NCBI GenBank assembly: GCA_010645155.1
Contig: CM021314.1
Coordinates: forward strand, 2,931,501 to 2,995,500
DNA from: Tigriopus japonicus
Taxonomy: Eukaryota; Arthropoda; Copepoda; Harpacticoida; Harpacticidae
Reading direction: 5' to 3'
Length of the DNA: 64,000 nucleotides
Positions 34,321 through 46,000 of this stretch are shown piece by piece (within the stretch, counting starts at the first letter, position 1; each line of letters starts with the position of its first letter). The position numbers and the translations under genes were made by a program. A model generated the notes under the pieces. It ran no database searches. It saw nothing but the letters and a program-made list of their open reading frames with translations, and had not been told where the DNA came from.

Positions 34321-36045
34321 TTTGGTCAAACTTTATTTGGGACAAACCTGAAACGAATTTTTGGTCCAACACTACCATCTAATAAAGTCAAGACTCATGA
34401 ATATCCATTTGGCCTCAGATTGTAACATTCGTATGCGGAAAATGGAAAAGGTCAACCACAACTTTTCACATCAATTTCAAGTCTGTTTTCAATTTTATTA
34501 GAAAAAAGCGAAGTTAATTTTGTCCAAACCGTAGTAAATTCTGAATTAGAAAAAATATTTCCCTATCTCACTCGTAAAATGAGTTACATGAAAATTTTAG
34601 CTGTCAAATAATTCCAATTACAAATAAACTAACTTTGTTCTAGCTTTTGGGAGAACAAACGTCCCAACCTGGATCATTTTATCTCATTGGTCTGACATTA
34701 AAGAATGAATCATGTTCAATCTGTGTCCTTAATTGTGTTCCTATTTCATATTTCCGAATGAAACTCTGTTTTACGCAAAGCCTGTGCGAGCCTTCTGAGC
34801 CTATGTTGTTTAGCCAAGATATTTGAAATTGTAAGATTACATATGCTAACAAACACATTTTCCAGTACAAAGGAAAGCTGAGAGAGAAGCCTTTTGCTAA
34901 CAATTTGTCTTGAAGGTTCTCATTTTTTTCATCAAAGCACTCGTGCATCAAGCAACGATTTTAAGGACTCGCCATCGTCATCATTAATAAACAAAGAGAT
35001 TTTGTTATTGAACCGGCGTACTCTACATAGTGAAGAGTTTGATTACTTTTGTGAATGTGGCTCTTCTTTCAGCTTTTTCATTTGACTTAAATAATTTAGA
35101 CGAACATTCATTCAGAGAGGTACTGGGTGTTTCAGTTGAATACAAAATATAATTACAAATTGTGTTTCGCCATCTTCAATTTGGGGCACAATTGGAGTTA
35201 TTTCGTCGTTTTCGAAAAATCAAACAAGAGCATGAACCATCAAGAACCTGAACAAGAACCACCACAAATTTGGTTTTGCACTCCTGATTTTGCTTCAGCT
35301 AATGCCTCACTCTCTCAACTTCAATGTTGCTTTTTTTGCGGGGTTTCTCCTACAAATGGGCAAAAGATTGAACAATGAAGGAGCCCGATGAAGAAGAGAG
35401 AAGGACTTCATTGTTCGAACTAGCCTGGATTCCTTGGGATTTGGAGGTGCTTTCAGAGCACAAGCAAAACCTCTACCATTGCCACAGTTGACCCTAAAGC
35501 CTGGGTTGGGGCAAAGCCCATGAACGCTCTAGAAGACATACATAGGCATACAAAAGTGCTTGAAGTTCAACAGGAATGAGGATGACCCCAAAAATCACAA
35601 GCTCTCATTGACGCCCAAGTTCCAACTAAGACTATCCGAGCAAAATGGTGAAGTAATGGTCCGGGAAAAACCTTGAGGACTTCTGGCCATGGAGGATCTT
35701 GTCGCCATCTTCCACGGGGCCTCTCACCAATTGACTAAGCTTGTGGGGGCTATGTTGAGTCCATGGCCTGTGCCATGCCTCACCCCAATGTGGATGCTGT
35801 CGAGTTGGAGTAGACATACATACCTCTTGAGATTGTGATCAAAAGCTGCAGTAAGTTCAGGCCCGGGCTCGAGGCCATGTTGGCTGCAAGTGGTAACCAC
35901 TTTCAGGATTGATAGCCTAAATCTCCCCAAGTACTACGTTAAAAGGAAATTAAAGTATCTCAATGGTCTCAACCTTTGCAGTACTTTTAGATCTATGGCT
36001 ATTCTTGGTTCTAGTTACAGAACTTCTCAGTTCAAAATTATAGTA
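34321..36045. other. Intergenic with repeat 35370-35465 and an unidentified coding-like stretch
   Basis: 35370-35465 is the inverted copy of 9650-9740. 35630-35910 is GC-richer and open on the minus strand for short distances, like an eroded coding fragment, but it matches no family I recognise. The remainder is plain AT-rich DNA. Confidence 0.4.
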
Positions 36046-36053
36046 CCATTGAG

Positions 36054-36948
36054 CAGGGTTGCCAGGTTCTAGGGAAGCCTCTCGGCCACAATAAAAAAAT
36101 CAATAGAAAAATAAAAAGAAATTCAATAAATAAATTGAAAATCTGAAATAAATCAAGCATTCAGTTTAACACCAAAAATTTGGAAAAAATAGTCTGAAAA
36201 ATACTTGTATCACAATAATGCAAATTTCACTTCCCTCAATCAACATTTGGCCCAACCTCCAAAATAACATTCCTAATTCTAACATTTCCATGTAAAGATA
36301 CTTAAATTTAAATTGTTTTCCAATTGGTATAGAAATTTGCAAACACAAAGAGGTATGTTTCAAATCTAAAGAAATAAGAGGATTTATTTATCAAATTCTT
36401 GAATGTGTGAGTTTGACTGGTCCATTTTTGATAAGTTTATCAGTGATTGACGATTTGAGTAACCAAATGAAACCAAATGTTTCTTCAGAAAAAGGGTTTA
36501 ACATCAAACGGAAGTCACATCTACCTAAAATTTCTACTAAGGGTGATTCTAATTCTAAAATTGACCATTTTATCAAGGTTTGCAAGTGCCCAGTTTTTGG
36601 ACACAAACTAGATGTTTCAAGTCTCTGTAGCTCTGTATACCTAGATGTCTATGCTCTGGGAGGTAGAACATGGCACGTTAAAATGTAATAACATTTCAGA
36701 CCAAAGCAAGCTTCATTTTACAAAATTCATAAACATTTCGATTATGTTTTTGCAATTTTCAGCCATTTTCGGCCACTTTTGGACATGGCTGAGGAAACAT
36801 TTTTTTTCTCGGCCACCAGATCTCAAATTCGGCCACTTTCGGCCACTTTTAGAAGTGGCCGAGAGATTTTTTTTCTTTCGGACACCGGGTTTCAAATGCG
36901 GCCACTTTTGGCAAAAGTGGCCGAGGATTCGGCCACCTGGCAACCCTG
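36054..36948. mobile_element. hAT-like element with GGCCACTTT subterminal array
   Basis: Ends CAGGGTTGCCAGGT and ACCTGGCAACCCTG. The flanking 8-mers CCATTGAG (36046-36053) and CCATTGAC (36949-36956) differ at one base. The right subterminal zone (36765-36935) has repeated TTCGGCCACTTTTGGAC/CGGCCACTTTCGGCCACTT units; the left has a single CTCGGCCAC. An open frame at 36407-36688 has no recognised domain. Confidence 0.8.
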
Positions 36949-37126
36949 CCATTGACTACTAAGCAGGTGGGGTGACTAACTCCAGACCTGTTCAAGATAC
37001 TTTGAAAAAGTATCTAGATAAGATAGTATTTTCCGCAAAGTATCTAGATAAAGATAGTTTAAGGGGTCTCCTTTTCTCTTTCACCTCCACCTCGGTCTTT
37101 TAAGGGTGACTGATTGGAGGTCTAAA

Positions 37127-37454
37127 CATAGGCGTAGGAGGCAGGGGGGTCTTCAGTCTCCGGAGACTGCTAAAATTCGGGCAAATGAGTTGAGATATTC
37201 GGGCATTCGGGGAGGGGAAAAATGATATTAAATAACAAGATTAATAGTAAAAATGCTAAAGAACCAGACAATAATTAATCGCAAAGAGGCTATGCCATCA
37301 GGCTAGACATTAACACTGTTGTTGACGTATTTGGCAGGCGAAAGGGAAGGGACAAAATGTTCTTCTGACTTATCAGCAAAGCTATCAAATGTTTGTGAAA
37401 TTCGGGCAAATTTGGTGTTGCCCCCCCAAATAAACCACACCTCCTACGCCTATG
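37127..37454. mobile_element. 328-bp hAT-like MITE
   Basis: TIRs CATAGGCGTAGGAG and CTCCTACGCCTATG are perfect. They are flanked by a perfect 8-bp duplication GGTCTAAA (37119-37126 and 37455-37462). The interior repeats AATTCGGGCAAAT near both ends and contains a short palindrome CAGTCTCCGGAGACTG at about 37153. Confidence 0.88.
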
Positions 37455-37462
37455 GGTCTAAA

Positions 37463-38349
37463 AGCTAGTACTTGCGACTAACAATAACATTGTAATGAGA
37501 CAAATTTATGATATTTTGAATTGTTAACATCAAATCTGATTACAATCTTCAATAATTTCCACCTAATTGCCGATTGTTTGAAGGCCTTGGGGTGGGATGA
37601 GAGCCATTCAAACTAATCAATTTGTCTTTACATTTTTTCGACTTTTACACCAATGGTCTTGCGCATTCTGCCACCAGATGTCGTGAATCGAGGCCGAATC
37701 TTGACACTCTTTCACACTGTAGACTCTTTTTGTAAGTTATTTCATCTGTTCAGGAGTCCAGCACACAAATTGTCTTCTTGATCAGGACGCGAAGATTCAT
37801 TTTGAAGAAGAAAAGAGCACCAAAGCAAAAAAATGGACTCTTAAAGACGAGTATTGTAGACATGAAGACATAAATGGCTGCATCAAATTTGTGAGCTGAT
37901 TGTACAATAGACAACTTTCGACGTACAAGTTTTGGAGAAGCAATCATGTGTATGACAAAAAAAATACATAATTAATGCATTCAGATTTACTTTGAAAAAC
38001 ATAAAGAGGAGATTTAATCCACTTAACAAAGCCTTGTCAACCACAAACGACCTGCAGTTTTGCAAACAAGTTTTGTTTTCCATTAAGAACTCCTAAAGGA
38101 TCCTTTTACCGCTACCCTTTTATCGGAAAAATGGCCACTGTTCACATCTTTCTTTCTCTTTTGTGGGAAAGATCAAAGGTCCTTTGCTTTTTTTAAGACA
38201 GTTCATTTACTTAGGCTCAGAAATTTCACAGGGATAAAATTATTGCACATGGAACCTGTGGAAAAGGGCGGATAGTTTTTTCTCAGAGTGGGAAAAAAGT
38301 TCGGTATTTAAACTCCAAGATTTCTTTCTTCGATCTAAACTGTCTAACA
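37463..38349. other. Upstream region of the second IR gene
   Basis: No gene or repeat recognised. The last 60 bases before the ATG should hold the promoter and 5' UTR, but no clear TATA box or initiator was identified. Confidence 0.4.
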
Positions 38350-41237
38350 ATGAAGAACTATCATTGTGTTTGGGTGTTTTTCATTATTCTACAATGTACT
38401 CTTGGAACTTCGCCAATTTTGATGGAAACCTCAACTTTGCTTGAACTATTTCAAGATCCTTATTGTATCAGCTTAATTCATGATGAATCAGTGACTCAGA
38501 TTCAAACATTTTCGACTAAAGTGACCATTGGAAATTTAAACTTAATTGGGAACCAAAAGCAACAATATTGCAAAGCGGTCCTCGTCTCATTGGATTTGGA
38601 ACAATTCCTGCAGAGATTGACGAATCAGAGCTCTTTGTTCCATAAAGAAGGGGCGCAGTTCATTTTGGTTGTACAAAACCGATCATGGAGAGATCTTTTG
38701 AGTGGATCCCGGTTCTTTGACAAGATTACAAATCTGGCCGTTTTGGATTTGACTGACCGGAGTTTTTACACCAAATCGCTTTGTGGATCAAGCTCATTCC
38801 TTAAGATTGGCGTTTATGTTGGGCATCAATTGATCTTGAATAGATCAGATGTGTTTCAAGAGTATTCGGACATTTCTTGCCAATCTTTCAAAGCCACTGC
38901 ATTTCATTATGCTCCGTTTACTATTGTATCAGAAGATGAAAAGGGCAATCGAACTTACAGTGGACTTGAGGTAACGTAATTGCTATCTTATTGAGAGCTT
39001 TAATAACATGTCGAATTCCAATTATTCTTAGGTGCACATCTTCAAAACCACTGCCGAGAAATTGGGTTTTTCTTATACAATAGAACCACCCACAGATGGG
39101 GAAATGTGGGGCCGCTTTTCGCCTCCCAATCACTATTCTGGACTTATTGGAGACTTACAATATGAACGATCTGATATTGGTTGGGCAGATCTCTATCCGA
39201 GATTGTACGAAAGTACGGGATTAATCGAGTTCACCAACGCCTATGATGTCGATTACTTCTGCTTTTATGTGAGCAAATCCAATTGGAACATAAGTGTGCA
39301 TGCATGTATTAATAGAATTCCATTCGTTACGTTTTCTTTCTTTTTTGAGATGATGAACATTTAGGTATCAAATACCTAAATCAACAAAAGCATCAGCACT
39401 TTAAAATGTTGAACTAAAAATGAACCACATTACCTGAATTTCATTTTCCTCCCTCCTCACCAATATCTTTTCTTTCAAGAAATCAATTCACCGTAACTCA
39501 TCGATGGAAATCGCATCCATCGAGATCTGAACCGAAATTTGGCATCCACATTTAGTCGGTCCCCGTAAAATTTGGTCTTCATTTTCTTTCAAAGATAACT
39601 ATTTTGGATAAATACATAAATGTTTGCCATCTTTTGCTTAAACAACAATTGTGTTCGGCACTAATTTAACATTTTTTCACAACTTTTTTACAATCACATG
39701 CATTAACTACTACTTTTACATCAACTATGGCTTTGTTGCAAACATTCAACAACGGAAATACTAATAAAAAAAACGGAAAAACTTCATATAAGAAGTCTAA
39801 ATTTCACAACCCTCATTCCAACTTCCTTTCTTTCTTTCTTTCTTTGGACAATCAAACAGTAACTTTAACTGAAAATTGTGTGTTGAAATTTCAAGTTTTT
39901 ATTTGCACGTGAAAAAGGGGCTGAAGGGTAAACCCTTAACGAACGAGATTTAAATTAAATGAATAATTATTTCGCGACGAATAAAGTTCCAAACAGTAAA
40001 CTCCTTATTGCAAAAGTTGGCAGATCTCGGTTTCCGTTAATGACTCTTTCGGTGTGTATGTTTATGTTGTATGTTTGGCTTCACTTCATCAATAGCCAAT
40101 AAAACATGATTGATGGCTTTTGTCGCATAAGGTAATGAAACCCAAGCCTTTACCTAAATGGATGGCCTTGGGTTTGCCATTGCAAATGTGGACTTGGGTG
40201 GCCGCTCTCCTTACCATGGTTGCAGCTTTGATCTTCATGTATTTCTACGGGATTTGGAGTGTCTTGGAATCAAACAAGCATGGATCTAGGACGTTTTTCC
40301 TTATCGGAGCCATGGTCGACGAGTCCCTGCCAGAAATACAGATGATTAAGTAAGTGACCACTTTCAGAGTATAAAGGACGTTTTTTTTTAAATATATCTT
40401 TCCCCAACGTAGATCTAATGCTGGTCGATTGTTTTTAGCGGTTTTTCTGCTTTGCTTTTTCGTCTTGACCATCGGATATCGTGGAGGATTAGTGGCCAAC
40501 CTCTCAATTCCACATGTTCCTCGACCTATTGGTGAATATGCTTTACCTTCATCACATTCTTGTTTAATTTTTGTTTCCTTTTTAAGACACTATTGCGGAA
40601 GTTGTTAATGATCCACGACCATTAATAAGTTTTGGCGAGAACTTCAAGAATGATTTGTCCAAAAGTGACGACCCTGTTATTCGACAAATCCTAGAAAACT
40701 ACAGGTTCCACTACGATTTTGGTGGAGCATTCAAGAATCTTAGTGAAGGAACTGTAATCATGGCTGAAAGCTTGCAAAACACGCTCTATAACATCAGAGC
40801 GCAATTCACTAACCAGTATGTTGAAACATAAGTTTTTAGAACGACTATATACCTAAACATAAATTTGATTGCCTTTTAGGTTTGGAGAGACCACCATTCA
40901 TACCATGAGAGAATGTCTAACGCCTTATCGTGTGTCATTTGCGGTTCAAAAAGATAGCATTTATAAAAGACCCTTCAGTCGAGTGATCCAAAAGCTGAAG
41001 GAAGGAGGTTTTATCACGAAATGGTTAAATGATGAGATGGATTTAGTGGCCAGAATTCAGACCAAGGCATCAGTTTTATCTGGGGCTGAGGCCAAACCCA
41101 TGACTTTGAACGAGTTTCAAGCTGCATACCTGGTTTATCTGTGTTTCATAGGATTGAGTTTGATTGGTTTTGGTTTGGAATTAGTGTATTCGAAAATGCC
41201 TAAAAGGGCAATTCTTAGTCAGAAACATAATCCCTAA
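38350..41237 (+). CDS. Ionotropic receptor (IR), six exons, tandem paralogue 2
   Basis: Exons 38350-38970, 39032-39268, 40132-40349, 40413-40531, 40587-40815 and 40880-41237 give 593 aa, with intron phases 0,0,2,1,2 exactly as in the gene at 22781. A signal peptide opens the protein (MKNYHCVWVFFIILQCTLGT). S1 ends at DVDYFCFY. TM1 (WTWVAALLTMVAALIFMYFY), TM2 (FLAVFLLCFFVLTIGY) and TM3 (YLVYLCFIGLSLIGFGLEL) follow the IR layout. The two proteins are similar throughout, most strongly at TM1 (MKPKPLP.WMALGLPLQM), TM2 and the S2 segment SIYKRPFSRVIQKLKEGGF. All donors here are GT. It is a predicted cation channel or chemoreceptor of the cell surface; the ligand is unknown. The paralogue's acidic C-terminus is replaced by a short basic tail. 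Confidence 0.95.
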
Positions 41238-42883
41238 ATAATGATTTGGTCTGCAGTCATGGGCATTATTCGGATGCACAGAAATGACCCAAGGACTCCT
41301 TACGGTCTGATGATGTTGATTTATTCGGGAAGAAGTCTCGCATATCAGAAATATCTCAATGTGATCATAAGAAACGGAAGTGCTTAACATGGCTTGTAGT
41401 GTAAAGCAACTGTAAAAACGTTGGTCTCACACATTTTTTTGGTTAGTTGCAGATTTTTTATTACTGCTACAAGGAATGGGATGCCGTGTAATAAAGAAAA
41501 TTAAAAATGAATTTTTGGACGTGAGAGATGTAGTAGAAAGTGTTTTTATTGAGATTTTTTTATAAAACATCGTTGCTTTCTTAATGACTGACAAGAAAAT
41601 GCATTTTCAGATTTTTCAAGCCAAGGGTTTCATTAATCACAGAATCACATGCAATGAGTTGAGGTTAAAATAATTCTGCAATCACGTGTAACAAATGAAT
41701 TTAGGTGCTCCGTTTCTTTTATTACACCCGATAGAGCAATTGAGGATTTGTGTGCGACAGCTACCACATTTTATTGACATTGATTTACTCAAAAATTAAT
41801 TTGTCAGCATCAAACAATATTTCCTTTGGAGTTGTATAGTGACGTAATTGCTTTGTTTACGATTTTTTGGCAAGAGAAAAAGCGAAACATGGAAGAAAAT
41901 GTATCCACACCATTTGGTTCGTTTTCCTTTCATTCGGGGCTTAAGATGAATCTAAGATGTTAAGTAAAACCAAAAACTAGAAATTGAAATTCAAAATTTT
42001 CTCACTCGTTCTTTCATACGTGATTTTTCCGCTCCTTTGCTTAGCAAAATCAATGATTTTTTTCTCATTGATAACTACCAGAGTTTACGATTGCTCTCTT
42101 TCTTGTATGACTGTGAGGGCTGCACAGTTCATGAAAATGTACTTTCTCTATATGTTTTCAAATTTTTTTTTGGTTGACATGCATTTTTGACGAAATTTTG
42201 ATTTTCCTAATTTCTTGAAGAACATTGATATTTTTTGCCTATGTCACTTGACATTCCTGATTGATTGAGACAAGATGCTTCTCATCTTATTTCTACTTTT
42301 GAAAGTCTTGACTGATATTGTTTTTCAGTTGAGGTTCATGACAAATCTTAAAACTCACACTCCAGGTGCAATTATTTGATTTTATCTTAGACTCAAAATG
42401 CAAAATTTTACCACAACGACATCAAATTGTCATTGCTATGAAACATTATGAAGTGTGTGAAAAGTGTGTGTCCTCAATATGTCGGCGTTCATGCTTTCTG
42501 TCTTTACAAAAGCGCTTTGCGTTGTCTCTATCAAGTTAACTACAACCATTTTTTACCTTAATAAATTTTCAAAGAAGAACCCAGAGTTATGAATGTTTTT
42601 GTGGTCTTCATGGACCCTTAATGTTATTGAACAAATGTTTAAAGTTGGTGACGATGGAAATGGTTTACCATGTCTTTTCTTAAAAACCTCAGTTATTTTT
42701 ATCAAAGGATCTATGTCAATTGCAAATTTTATTGATCCCTTTGTTCCTCAGCTCTTTACGTACCTTTACGTTTTCTTATTGCATTTTTTGACATTTTTAT
42801 TTGCATTTGTTGTGGTGCCCTAATGATTGTTTTATTTCTCGAATTATGAATAAAGATGCTCTGAAACATAGGGAATACCAGAA
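41238..42883. other. Intergenic between the IR gene and the F-spondin 3' end
   Basis: 41440-41500 carries a reversed LINE-tail fragment (CTACAAGGAATGGGATGCC), and AATAAA at 41490 inside it could serve the IR gene. The rest is AT-rich with no supported gene. Confidence 0.45.
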
Positions 42884-42889
42884 TTTATT
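42884..42889 (-). terminator. Poly(A) signal of F-spondin
   Basis: TTTATT on the plus strand (AATAAA on the minus) lies 135 bases beyond the F-spondin stop. Confidence 0.5.
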
Positions 42890-43023
42890 TTCATAAGGAC
42901 GTGTTTTGCTGTTCCTTCTGATATGTCTAAGCGATTCGAGAAATGATCAAAGCAATGCTTTTGCGACCGAATCGACTGTGATCAATAAACTGAAAGAAAC
43001 ACGGGACGTTTTTTCTTCTTCAT

Positions 43024-46000
43024 TTATGGACATGTGGACAGAAGGCAAAATCGCTTCTCCACTTTGGCACCACACAATGATCCCTCATGTCCTGGCGTGT
43101 GAAGCACCTCTCGTGAACGGGTTTGGACGCCATCTTCACCACAAGATTTTGAACAGGGACTCCATTGACCCCACAGGGCTAACACGCAATCCTGCTGACA
43201 TGGGGGCAATCGACCTGAAATATGAATAAACATACATAAAATTTGGAGAAATTTAGAGCAATTCCGTGCAATTCAGTGCAATGTACTTATTCAGTAGACA
43301 TGTGCTTTTGAGTCTATGTTGATAAGAATGGCCACTTTCAAATGGTACTTAGACAAAGTTGACCCTGTACAGCTTCGATGTAAACAGAAGATTTTAACTG
43401 CGCTGTCGTGGGAGGAGCACTCGACTCGATCACCATTCAATTGCAAATATTACAGGAACTAAATCTGCTTTTAGGACAAGACCTACATTTTTGAAAAGTT
43501 GAAAGAAAGACTTATTCAATGATGTGCATTTCATTGATATCAAATGAATGGTTGAGGCGCTAGATCCAACCAAGTGCGAGAATTCCATGGAGTGACCTAA
43601 AGTAATCATTCATATTCCATTCTGTCTAATGAAATACATATTTCTCTTACCTGAGTCATCTCCATGACATAATGTTTTTAGACTTCATACCTACATCGAG
43701 CCCAGAACAGATGAAGGATAGTTCATTGGCTTTTGATTTGGGTCAGTTTCGTTTATTTTTCGGCTCAGGAGGACCAATCTTAATACAATTTTAGCTCTCG
43801 TGACCTGAGAAATAAACGAAATTGAACCAAATCAACTCTCGCACTTGGTTGGATCTAGTGCCTCAACCATTCATTTAATGGCAATGAAATGCATATCTTC
43901 GAATAACTTTTTCTTTCAGCTTTTCAAAAATGTAGGTCTTGTCCTAAAAGCAGATTTAGTTCCTGTAATATTTGCAATTGAATGGTGATCGAGTCGAGTG
44001 CTCCTCCCAAGACAGCGCAGTTAAAATCTTCTGTTTACATCGAAGTCGTGCAGGGTCAACTTTGTCTAAGGACCATCTGAAAGTGTCCATGGGCCGCATT
44101 CAGGTAGCTCAAATATCCAAAATCAAGTTAAATTAACGACCCTTCAGTGCTCCTTTCATCAGGTGCTTGAAGGGCAGGAACTGTGTTAAGACTTGATAGC
44201 ATACTCAACAAACGTTAAATAGACTTGGTTTTGGTATTCGGGCGTTGAGGCAGGTTTTTTTACTGGTATTTTTGACAAAAGTCTTGCTTAGTGTTGTATG
44301 GGATAATTGAAACTTGTGTCCAGCAAAAGCAAAGGCAGGTGCAAAAGTGAATCCAGTGAACATGTGAGAAAATTAATCGCCCTCACAACTGTTGAGCAGA
44401 CAGTGAGGGTGCCCAAACTAATCAATAAAGATTGGCGTAACACATAGCGTCCTTCAAGCATCATTAACTGTAGAATCCAGAAATGGATTTGAAAGGACGT
44501 AAAGTATAAAAATGTTCGATAACTTATTTGCAGTCTTTGAAATAATTTGGTTTGCCCTCAGAACAGGCTTCAAAAATACTAAGATACAAGTTTAATCAAA
44601 GCCACCCTTTGATGCATTAAAGAATGTCCACTTAAAGAAAGACAAAACAACCCAAATTTCCAAGCTCGCCAATGCCGACATGTCAGTTATTGTTATGGCC
44701 GGTTTTTGTTTGCCTGGTCACTCATTTCAGATTTCCCGCAAATTTCGTCCAATTAACAGTTAGCAACCGGAGACCCGTTTTTAGGCTTACACTACATCTA
44801 GTGTTTATTAGAACTCAATGCCGTAAACTCAGAGTTATATTTGAATTAGCATAGTCAACACATGACCTCATACTTCAAGCACTCTGCACTCTGGCTTTCG
44901 ATTTCACAGGCGATTGTGAAAAGCGATCGTTTTTCAGCTTAATCAAATGTTTGAGTGAAAAGTTTTGGCTCCTCAAACTTATGTACTGAAGAGAGGGTAA
45001 AATTGAATGAACTCGCCCTTTTGTGGTAAAACAATTTTTAACAACAAAGGGAGATGGTTGTAGCGCAATTGATAAGGTGCGACCGAGCAGTTCTCGGGTT
45101 CATGGGTTCGATCCCAAAACAAAACTTCGAACATAACTTTAGACTGCGACATTCGATTGAGCTGAAAATTAAAATTCGTAGCATACTCAATGAAATCAAG
45201 GTCTCATTTTCAAAAAAATCATAAATTGATATGATCCTACTGAAAATTACAATCCTCATCGCAAGCCTCTCAATCCAGGAAATTCAGTGCTTCTTGACAA
45301 TCCCAAAAAAACGAGAGGTTTAGTGAAAGCGTCCCGGATATTGTCGTACAACTTTCAACTTACACTTCTGTTTCCGTTCCAATTTCTTGGGACAACTTCG
45401 TCCAGTTTCAGTTGGGTATCTTTGGATCTCCCGGAATTTACGCCTAAAGGCCTTGCCACAGGTGGCGTTACACGCACTCCAGGGTGACCACGCGGTCACG
45501 AGACAATCAACGACCTTGTCTTCTTCCAGATTAGTCGATAAAGACTCTTTTTGACGAACCATCTCGGCTTGTCGAGCGGCTTCTAATTGATGCATGATGT
45601 CTTGTTGTTTGTCTCTTTCCATTTCTATTTCATCGTCGGGGACCCTTTGATCTTGTTGAGCTCGCTCCATTCGAGCAGCCTTTTCCATCTCTAGCTTCAA
45701 GTCCATTTGAGCCTTTTGACCTGACATGGCCATGAGCTTTTGCTTTTCCATCTGAGCAAATTTGGCAGCCATGGCGAGTTGCTTTTGTTTCTGCATGTCA
45801 GGGATATCTGAGGCCAAGAGCATTTCCCTTTGTTTCTGCATGTACATGGCCACTTCTTTCTCTTTCCGGTCTTTTTCGGACATGCCTTCGAAATTTTCCG
45901 GATCACTTGCGGTAGATGATGTTTGGTTCATGGGGGGCGGCATCATCTCGCAAAGCTTCATGCAATCCTCATATCGCTCAAAGTTATTACTGTTTCCTCT

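Noticed and set aside
38971..38979. Second IR ending after GLEVT
   Set aside because: The sequence GAG|GTAACG is a splice donor; exon 2 continues in phase at 39032.
45048..45118. Functional tRNA gene
   Set aside because: A and B boxes fit, but the acceptor and anticodon stems pair poorly; better explained as a SINE head or pseudogene.
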